From Diorhabda sublineata (Eukaryota > Arthropoda > Insecta > Coleoptera > Chrysomelidae): a stretch of 64,000 nt of DNA. The translations under genes and the position numbers were made by a program. A model generated the notes under the pieces. It was not told the DNA's origin. It saw nothing but the letters and a program-made list of their open reading frames with translations, and made no database searches. The stretch is from the NCBI RefSeq assembly GCF_026230105.1, contig NC_079480.1, forward strand, positions 27,508,488 to 27,572,487, in the 5' to 3' direction. Positions 55,771 to 64,000 of the stretch are shown piece after piece. How positions within the stretch are numbered: position 1 is the first letter of the stretch; each line of letters starts with the position of its first letter.

Positions 55771-57399
55771 ATGTCTTGTTGACTTATTCTTATTTTATTT
55801 ACAGTGTTAATATTTGTGTTTCCTTGTCATAAGTTGATATTAATAATAAAAATTTGAAATTATAGTTGACAACTGGTTCCCAGATTTGATATAGGGGCCT
55901 CAATGTTGAGTCAAAACAACTTATCGACATAACTTTTTCCCACATATAAGAGACACTTCACAAAAAATAGGTTTTTAGGAATTTTCTTGAAGCGAACTTG
56001 ATTTTCCAGAACTTAAACTATATAAGGAACTATTTCTGGGAAATAATGTCAAGTGATTGAACTCACATAAAATATTATGTTTCTATTCCATGGAAATAGC
56101 AAAGGTAGCGATCCTGCATAAGTGAGCTGATAGGCGCGTGCAAGTGAAGGCTATAGTGCGGTAAGGTGCATTATCTCCTCCCACAACGACAGATTCGTAA
56201 TTCTCTAGTAATAGATTTTGGTAATATAACTAATATTGATCATTCAATACATTTATTCTATTTTTAATGAGATCTCATTATAAAACAAGCTATCAGTGCT
56301 CTGTTGACGATGTTAAAGTTTAAACGGTGTTTCACTACAAGCCTCACTAAATGAATGCAAATATTATTTGCAACCTCACACAAATTGGCAAAATCATCTC
56401 AATTATTTCCAATTTTATGTGTTCCTATTTATTGGTGGAATCGTGAATAAAGCAGATAATATCTCCTTCAGGTGGAGCCCAATAAAATCTTGTTGATGTA
56501 GCATCAATCCACGTATTATTGAATCCGATCTTTTTGGGAATCTTAAAACAAATATTGAAAGCCAGAAAACTGAACAAACGTTTATACATATTCTATCAGG
56601 TATTTTGGTTTATTATGTTTTCCTCGACGCCGCCTACGACAAAATTCGTATTTGGATCTGCTCTTGATTTCCTGAATTGGAAAATATACTTGAATTAAAA
56701 TCAATCAGATAATTCTTAAGAGCGTACCTCACGTCTTTGATATTGATTGAATCTGAACGAATATTCGATGAAGACTGATACGCTCTATTAAATCTTACCA
56801 TAAGTTAACCATACTTCAAGCTTCTCTCTACGATATAAGTGCTTGCTCCCTTCTTTCATACTTCCATGCTCTAATCGAGAACATATCTCAATAAAATTCG
56901 CTGGTGCTTGCGACGCAGCTTGCAAGTATAGCCTTTACGCTGATAATTAAAACTTTTTGCTTGCCAAAAAATTCTAGACATTTAAATTATGAGAAATCTT
57001 ATGTTTATATAAATAACAAAAGTATATCAAATTCTCAATATTACGAACACTATTACATAATTTGAAGTAACTGTTTTCAAATTTTGATATCCAGTTTGCT
57101 TCAATCGGCAGAGTGAGAGCTGTAGTATTGTATTTTGAGAGACAATATGAATAAAATCTCTAGAATCTCATCCACATATATTCTAACGATTGAACTAAAG
57201 AATTTTAGTTAGTTAGTTAGTTAGAAACATTGATGTAAACTTTCGATATGAATTATAAAAAGGCTTAGAAACACCACACAATTAGAAAAGAAATTTCCAT
57301 AATACGATCACTATAAGGCGAGATAACGGAAATCATTTGGTTTTTTGATGATATCCATGTCTGTGAGCATGTTATAACCGTTTCTTCCACACACATTTG
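55771..57399. other. 1.6 kb without a recognised gene
   Basis: Nothing recognisable except a short (AGTT)n run at 57205-57224. Confidence 0.4.
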
Positions 57400-57850
57400 T
57401 TCCTCGACTTTCTCTTTACTCTGTCGTCATGTAGCTTCTTTTTCACTCTTCATTAATTCTTGTGGTCGTTGTATCTCTGATCTATATATTAACATACTTT
57501 CGATCATGGTATCATATATTCTTTGTTTGCTCTGTACTCCATAGAATTCCAAATTTGCTTTGCTTATTCTCGATTTTATTTTGGCGTTATCTGTCACTTC
57601 CTTATTGAAATCTCCACCTAAATATCTATAGTCATCACACGTTTTTATTGTTTTATAATTTTCCAGAACAAAGTCCGTGGTCTCTTCATTAAGGCACAGA
57701 TATTGTGGTTTTGTAATATAGATTTGAAGACTAAGTTTGGTTGAAGAGGACAGTTGTATCTAGTGTGTAACGAAACTATAGCGCGGCAGCGGAAAGACAG
57801 ATTCGGTAACAGAACAGAATCAATCATGAACTGAAAATTTCCTAAAGTGT
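57400..57850 (-). mobile_element. Non-LTR retrotransposon, reverse-transcriptase fragment
   Basis: The minus strand near 57650-57440 reads CDDYRYLGGDFNKEVTDNAK, IKSRISKAN, then SKQRIYDTMIESMLIYRSE. This corresponds to (f)kYLGs.i...g....ei..RI..a..af..l.......kt..riY.t.v..vLlYGsE.w, located after the palm domain. It is broken by a stop downstream. Confidence 0.65.
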
Positions 57851-57861
57851 TCTATCAGTAC

Positions 57862-58065
57862 CTAGAGGACTTTCTTTATCAGGGCTTCTAACAATCGCAT
57901 TAGATGACCAAACCTTTCTAAGTTAGCGTTAAAAAATGTAGATAGGATTGTCCTTTGAACTCCAATTCCTACTCTGTTGATTGCAGAAAATGGCATCATA
58001 AAATTACCAATTTTCATTAAATGAACGCGGTTGCCATTTAGAATTTTCAATATTGGAAAACACAA
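57862..58065 (-). mobile_element. Possible C-terminal piece of a non-LTR retrotransposon
   Basis: The frame holds INRVGIGVQRTILSTFFNAN, then LERFGHLMRLLE. The (R)..FGH(L/V)(M/L)R(M) motif is typical of the region following the reverse transcriptase. It lies upstream (in minus-strand order) of the piece at 57400-57850, so the two are either from different insertions or rearranged. Confidence 0.4.
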
Positions 58066-58401
58066 ACATTTTTATCATTTTTTTGAATGCTACTGATTCT
58101 ATTTTGCTTAAATTTACAGCATACATTTTCTAATTATTTCACAATTTTAGTGAAATTAAGGGTTACATTTTTTTCAATATGTTAAGCAAAAGATTTCCCA
58201 GCTCTAGCGGCATTTATTAAAGAACTTGGGAAAATCATTGTTGATCGGCATGTTTTTGATTAGGTACCTAAAATTCCTTCTGGAAAAGAGTTGATGATGG
58301 TTTTTCAACGTTCCCGGACTATTTGTCAAGCAGAGCAAAAACTCAAAAAATAAAAATTGAAATCGATAGCTTTCTATCTCTTACCAAAGTATAGGGAAAA
58401 C

Positions 58402-58517
58402 GAATCGATATAAACCAAATCTATGTGAAACAGAATTGTATAAATCGATACTATCTCAAGCGAATTTGTAATAATCGGAATTACCTGAATTGAATCTATA
58501 TAAGTAGAATACCTATG
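58402..58517. repeat. Degenerate ~30-bp tandem repeat, four units
   Basis: Units begin GAATCGATATAA, GAATTGTATAAATCGATA, GAATTTGTAATAATCGG and GAATCTATATAAG at spacings of about 30 bp. Divergence between units is high. Confidence 0.4.
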
Positions 58518-58899
58518 GAAATTTTTTATACCATTATCGAATAAAGTATTAAATGACACTCATAAAATTTATTTTGTTCTCGCTGCTTATTTTCAGCTAG
58601 TCTCTTAGTTCTTATAGTAATCCTAATATTAAAGTGCATTACCGAGTATATATAGCGGCACCAACTGTAATCTCTCTCAACTTTGCTAGAAACCTCCCAT
58701 CTAAAAAGATTAAACTTTAACTAATGCATATAGCTCTTCCGGTTTACCTATAATACAACTTGACAACAGGGTGACCTATTAAATATTCCAGGCAGCGATT
58801 CAAAAATTCTTAATGCTCATTGAAAAGTATATGTCGCAGAAAAGAAATTATAATACGTAGTACGGTCCATGAGTTCTTAGCTTAACATAGAAAAGTCAT

Positions 58900-59330
58900 A
58901 AATAAAAAAAACATGTTATTATTTTCCAAAATATCTTCCTTTACTTTCACACACTTTGCAATACACCTAACTGTTGCTTCTAAATCGCTACACAAGATGC
59001 ATCATATGCATCTTTAAAGTCGAAATGATCAGACACCGCCTGTTGAATTTCATCGTCGCTGCTAAATCTTTTACTCATCGGCCTTCAGATTTGGAAACAA
59101 GAAATAGTCGAACCTGGATAGTTTAGGATTATATAGTAATTGTTCACTCTCTATTAAGCCACATTGTGCATTGATATCAAACAGGCGTACACCTCGGCCG
59201 ATTGTGTTATATCTTTTTTGATGCAACTGCTTCAGGTAGTTCACGATTGTATTGGATTTTCAAAATCAAGCAAAATGATACCCTCGTAGTCTCAAAATAT
59301 TATAGCCATCACTTTTTTTGGTAGAACGTG
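58900..59330 (-). pseudogene. Mariner transposase, C-terminal half, decayed
   Basis: The minus strand reads KVMAIIF.DYEGIILLDF near 59320-59265 (the strand following the first catalytic Asp: gKvM.(t/s)(i/v)FWD..G...(i/v)D). After a badly decayed middle comes MSKRFSSDDEIQQAVSDHFD, then FKDA near 59080-59000, the C-terminal tail. An end ILENNNMFF-type sequence lies near 58920. The second and third catalytic blocks are not readable. Confidence 0.65.
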
Positions 59331-59530
59331 ACTTGCTTTTTTGGTATATAGGCATAGCAGAAATGTGCATATTTCAATACCACAATAGAAACAAAAATGA
59401 TGGGCATGTTAATGTCAAGAGAATGGAAAATGTAGTTGTTATAATGATGTCATCGAGATGTGGTACCAAAGAAGTTAGTCAAGCTAGAGATATTCACAGA
59501 AGCAGAAACGGGATATAATAATTCCTTGAT

Positions 59531-59814
59531 CAAGCACGTATCCAGGGGGGTCATGGGGGTCATGACCCCCCCCCTAAACTCTGATTAATTTACTTGGTTT
59601 TTTGTTTCTCATAAGAGGGCGTTGTGATATATGATTTAAAGTCGATGAGGAATTGAGGTTTAAAATAAAATTGCGTGAAATTCATTATGCTGTCAAAAAC
59701 AACGTAATTCACTTATATTTTGTGGGTAAAAGGCTTAAAATGCCATGTCTTTGAGGAATGTCTCATTCTAATACAAATGACCCCCCCATCGTCAAGTCCC
59801 TGGATCCGTTCTTG
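59531..59814. mobile_element. hAT-type MITE, 284 bp, with 8-bp target duplication
   Basis: The terminal inverted repeats are CAAGCACGTATCCAGGG at the left and, reverse-complemented, CAAGAACGGATCCAGGG at the right (15 of 17 identical). The flanks are TCCTTGAT (59523-59530) and TCCTCGAC (59815-59822), an 8-bp direct repeat with two differences, as hAT superfamily insertions leave. Both ends run into poly-G/C tracts (GGGGGGTCATGGGGGTCATG; TGACCCCCCCATC), which themselves are inverted. There is no coding capacity, so it must have moved with a transposase supplied elsewhere. Confidence 0.8.
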
Positions 59815-59822
59815 TCCTCGAC

Positions 59823-60109
59823 CAAGACTGGAAGCAAAATCTAATGAAAGCGTCAGCAGAAAGAAGTGGTATTAGCCATTATTCACTGGGATGCTGGATG
59901 TAGATATGTAGAACAGATGAATACGGAATAATAAATTGAGGAAACTGGAGTTATAACAGTTAGAATGTATAAAAGAAGTAGCTGTTGTATACTTACACCG
60001 AGAGCAAGTTCCCTGAAAAAGAGTTGCTAGACCGCCAACATCCATGGAAGCCTCTTCTGATTCCATCTATCAGATAATATAAGGTTTGATTGTACTGAGC
60101 AATTGATTA
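59823..60109. other. Stretch without a recognised gene
   Basis: A short minus-strand ORF at 59872-60066 is unrecognised. Confidence 0.35.
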
Positions 60110-60250
60110 AGCATATAGAGTTTAAGCAAAGAAAATATGCCCTCAGAACATTCAAATCTATAGTTAGAAGTATGTGTGTAAAATGTAATTTAGCCCTATG
60201 CATAAATTGTTTTAAGTCAATTCAATCATTCAAGTGTGTGTTTACCAAGT
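60110..60250 (+). mobile_element. Possible piggyBac C-terminal Cys-rich tail
   Basis: The frame reads RKYALRTFKSIVRSMCVKCN, then LALCINCFKSIQ. PiggyBac-type transposases end in a Cys-rich finger of the form (R)C..C......t...C..C.v.lC...CF..YH. Here MCVKCNLALCINCFK fits the last part and the first C..C pair is mutated. No upstream transposase sequence is visible. Confidence 0.4.
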
Positions 60251-63200
60251 TTTTTATAAAACCATGTCTCCATCATCATGTTATTTTTATTTTAGGGAAT
60301 ATTTGAGTTAATAATATGTTCAACGGATATTTTTGGTTTGCATATTCAATGTATTATGGGCACCTAGCGTTGCCATATGAAAACACTCAATATTTTAGAA
60401 TCAAAAAATCCAATTATTTTGTCTTTTTTTTTGCAATCATTTGATCATTAACCTGTAGAGATATTTGAAAAAAATAATAATTCCGGCGTTAACGGGTTGA
60501 ATTTCGTGCACCACCTTCAATCAGTCATATCTCGTTCTGTAAGATTTATTTCATACGACTGTAAATTTTACTCAATTGAGGCTTAGTTTATTGAGCTCCT
60601 AATGAAGTCTCCACTAATTTCCATATACCCAATAGCAAAAAATTCGGTTTCTTCACCGTCTAATCGATTGAACCTTCAAATAATTCGAGTTATTTACCAA
60701 AAAAATTCACGAGGCAGTCGTAAGCTTAGTAGGAGCTAAACCTGAAAAATTATACATCGAAAGTGGTTTGTTTATTTATTATACCTATATTTAGTTCATT
60801 TTCTGAAAAAATATTCGTCATAAGAATAATTAAATATTTAATATAGGGAATGAAGAATTGATTGAGAAAATATAGCAATGGTCGGGAGAATGAACTTATT
60901 CTGTTCGACATCAAATTTATCACTACAATTTTTTGTTCAATGATGAATTTAATAAACGATTTTGTTCACAGCTTATTTTTCGAGAAATAGAACAAAGTTT
61001 ACAAAAAGAAACAAATCGGTGAGTTGCTATCTTAATAAATCTTTCTTTGTTTGTATTTATGTACTTTTATTAATTTTTTTCATCCAGTGCTGTCTTGCCA
61101 ATGGAAAAGTTATCGATAACTTTGAAATTTTTAGCTACTATATTGCAGATTCTATATTGTTCTTGGCGACTTTGGTGGTTTCAACTGTTTCAAAAATTAT
61201 TAACAATGTTGTTCTTACTTAATGCTCCTTACGAGAAATATTTATGAAATTTCCTTCAGTTAACGTTGAAAAAACAAAACTATTGAGGAATTTTATGGAA
61301 TTAGTTATAAACTTTCAGAATGCATCCACGCTGAGCTGTTTAGAAAGAGGAATTTTTTCTTTTCAATTATCTGTGATGCTGAGTTAAAAATATTGTGGCA
61401 AGATGTCATTGTCACATTTTTGATAACCCACAAATAAAATGGGGTTCAAAGCTGACGAAATGGGTGAAGGTATACTGCTTAGAGATAGTGGATACCCTCC
61501 GCATTCTTGTCTTTCAGCTCCATTTTCTAATCCACATGGAAAGTTGGGAAATTTTTAAAGTGAGTCACAGATAAAATCAAGAAACTGCATTAACCGATTT
61601 CTGTATCATCTACAAGGATGAGGTACAACATTAATTTAGCAATGAATATTGATTGTTTTAAAATTAGTAGCAGCATAACAATTAACAATGGTGAATACAA
61701 CAAGTATTTAGGTTCGTAGTTTATTCGTTGTACGTTTCTTAATTTAGCAACAATGTTCAAAAATTGCAACTACGTAATGTAAATGTCACGATGGTCACGT
61801 TAAATTTAATTTAATATGTTAAAAAGTAGTAGTGCAGTTTTTAGTGTAAAAATATACAATAAAACTCATTTTAACTATCATGGATTTCACTTCTACAAAA
61901 ATGAAAACACAACACTAATGATATATGAGGAGAATGATATTCCAGACATTGGAGAAAATCATAAAATAAACCCAGAGGCTCAAGAAATTCACAATATTCG
62001 ACAACAGTATGCAGATTATTCCAGAAATAGGCAATAAATAAATTACAAATACATAAAATATTATTCGAGTAATCTTCTTTTGCTCACTTCATTTTTTTCA
62101 TTTCCAATTCTAGCTCTACAAGTTCAATTCTTTAAAGCAGTTTCTTTCCATATTCCTCTTCTGCCTTTCCAGAGTTTTCTTATCTACTAAAAATGCAATA
62201 GCAAGTTAAACGCCATTAACTCCTTTCGGGTATTGCTAATTTTCAAAATTTCATGGCATAAGTCTGTTTTCAGAGCACTTGTAATTTTGTATTTTTCATA
62301 CGACGCGAGGGAGTTTTTGTCCATTTATACCAGTTTCCAGTGAGATTCTCAAATTACATCATATCAATTAGGATAACATTTTTATTACTAAAATTATGTA
62401 AGTCTGCTATGTTGAGGGTTTATTTTCAATATCAATCGACTACTTCAACAATAACATTACCAAAACACGTGCAAAGAGAATCAAGCACAGATCGTAGTCA
62501 CAAACACAAATCATAAGAAACCGTAAACCGATATTTGTTGAGCACACAATAAAATGACAAATACTTATTAGTTGATTTGGATGCAAACCAACTAGGATGA
62601 AGAAACTTTAAACATTTATTCGACAATAGAAAGTTTCTACCAAAGTTATGTAGCTAATAATTATTTACCACTTCACTAAAACGTGAAAAAACTGGCCCAA
62701 AAACTATTAATTTTAGTATTTTTGTTTCCAAACTAAATCGCATCGTAAAAATCATATACATAAAAAGAAGTTGCGAGCTTTGTATTCATATGGATATGGA
62801 AGACGCACGTTAACATTTATGTACAAATAAAAAACAGAATGGAATGACGGTACATAGTGAACGTCAACTTTTCGTTGCCAGTGATAAGCGAATAAGCTTC
62901 CTTTGCACTTGAATAAAAAAAGATTTTTATGTCGAAAAACATTTTACTACAATATAATATTCGATAATCTATCAATGTCGCTACCCTGTATATGCAATCT
63001 CTTTAACTTCTGGTATGCAAATGTGTATCATACCGTAATCATAGTTGTAACAGTAGCAATTAGTGGCGGTGTCGAGGTAGATCTAGTAGACGAAGTTCCA
63101 CCAAGTGCAAAGCGTAATCAAGGGTATTTGTTGCACGTCAGCGAACAGATCAAAGCCTATTGTGAGCCCTAGAGAGAAGATAGCGACCAGCCCCTTCGTG

Positions 63201-63468
63201 TAGTAGATACCTCGATTCCTAGCACGTTTCGCTTTTCAATCCCCCGAGGCCTTGTTTAGCTTGGTCAAACCATCTCGCCCGAAACTCTAGTGAGCAAACA
63301 GTTGACAAATATAAAACAACTTTGGAGATTTTCGCTTGAAAGATTTTATTCGTCGGTAGCTAACGATTCGAATAGTTTTCAGTTAAAAGGGGATGATGAT
63401 TTTTATTCAGATACGTCTTTCGAAAAAATTACAGTTTCAATTTTATCGTCAAGTGTCGAATCGCCTGC
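60251..63468. other. 3.2 kb without a recognised gene
   Basis: ORFs at 60962-61222 (one hydrophobic stretch around VCIYVLLLIFFIQCC), 61816-62037 and 62903-63172 show no domain I know. The segment at 63060-63290 is richer in G+C than its surroundings and borders the satellite array. Confidence 0.35.
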
Positions 63469-64000
63469 TCTTATACAGATAGCATTTGATTTGAATCAGT
63501 CATTTTATGTTGAAAAATATAGAAGTCATTATAGTAGAGTGGAAAGACCAAATAAGATCAAATTCTTATATATATGAGCAGGGTATTGCATACAAAACAA
63601 CTTAAAATGCATATTATAGAGGTATACAGATTGTATTTAATTTGAATCATACTCCTATGTCGAAAAATATATGACACATATAGGAAAAGTCATTAATGAA
63701 AAGTGAAAAGACCAAATTGTGATGTTTATGACTTAGGCATTGAATGGGAGGAAACTTAAAAGAGATATTATAGACGCAATATAGATAGTAATTGATTTAA
63801 ATTGTTATTCTGTGTCGAAAATTATGGAAAAAGTCATTATAGTAGATTGAAAGGACAAAATTGGGATGTATACGACTTGAATGTGAGTCAGCTTGAAATA
63901 GCTATTATAGAGGCATACAGATCATATTTAATTTGAATCATACTTCTATGTTTGAAAAATATAGGAAAAGTCATTATAGTAGAGTGAAAATACTAAATTG
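63469..64000. repeat. Satellite array, ~145-bp unit, running off the right edge
   Basis: Four successive units start at about 63469, 63612, 63766 and 63902 (lengths about 143, 154 and 136, the last cut by the window). Each contains TATTATAGAGGYATACAGAT, TTTAATTTGAATCATACT, a TATGTCGAAAAATAT-type string, GGAAAAGTCATTATAGTAGA and GTGAAAAGACCAAATTG, in that order. The first unit is the most divergent, as expected at the edge of an array. The ORF at 63290-63577 runs into it and is not a gene. Confidence 0.85.

Noticed and set aside
63290..63577. 95-codon ORF at the right end
   Set aside because: Its second half lies in the tandem satellite and the first half has no recognisable feature.
1..64000. 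CRISPR arrays, operons and bacterial-type signals
   Set aside because: No regularly spaced short repeats with unique spacers and no closely packed ORFs. The introns and element types are those of an animal genome.

Overview
This is an AT-rich, intron-containing animal genome segment, almost certainly from an insect. The evidence is a gustatory receptor gene of the insect 7TM chemoreceptor superfamily, short introns of about 60-75 bp, short (CCTAA)n telomere-type repeats, and a dense mix of insect-type transposons. A beetle is my best guess from the style of the transposon families, but that is inference. There is no prokaryotic operon structure, no CRISPR array and no complete RNA gene.

The one clear host gene is a three-exon gustatory receptor (Gr) at 8430-14928 on the + strand: exons 8430-9013, 12831-13113 and 14656-14928, encoding 379 residues and ending in the Gr signature TYxxxxxQF. 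Both of its introns have collected transposon debris. Intron 1 holds a broken copy of an unnamed Cys-rich gene family and a mariner C-terminus. Intron 2 holds an antisense tyrosine-recombinase (Crypton-like) remnant. About 1.8 kb downstream, at 16681-17058, is an ORF that may be a degenerate second Gr.

Most of the rest is a graveyard of mobile elements. Going left to right: non-LTR endonuclease end (1-262), Helitron helicase piece (1766-1980), Tc1/mariner-like transposase (2287-3390), Gr gene with nested debris (8430-14928), a 2.25-kb element with inverted repeats of about 250 bp carrying a reverse-transcriptase piece (18552-20802), non-LTR pieces (22040-25088), two mariner remnants (26125-28410), a piggyBac-like element (33563-35240), a multi-exon Cys/Lys-rich remnant on the minus strand (36990-37488), duplicated repeats (38.1-40.3 kb), non-LTR pieces (40.0-42.2 kb), mariner (45.6 kb), non-LTR RNase H end (46.4-46.9 kb), copia-like pol remnant (49.4-50.5 kb), a long hairpin repeat next to an internally deleted mariner (50.5-51.3 kb), an intact two-exon gene of the unnamed Cys-rich family (53848-55262), non-LTR ends (55.5-58.1 kb), mariner C-terminus (58.9 kb), a 284-bp hAT-type MITE with 8-bp target duplication (59531-59814), and a satellite array of about 145-bp period running off the right edge (63469-64000).

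The best candidate for something undescribed is the family represented by the intact gene at 53848-55262 and the broken copy at 9700-9990. Two copies in one window, CxxC clusters, a pattern resembling RNase-H-fold transposases with one catalytic segment deleted, and an intron present in one copy but absent in the other all suggest an unnamed DNA-transposon family. Other items of note are a dispersed repeat with a GACGCGCG/TTCGATAAC core at six sites, one folded as a 47-bp hairpin, and the large inverted-repeat element with its unusual cargo. All family assignments were made by eye from translated motifs, without database searches.
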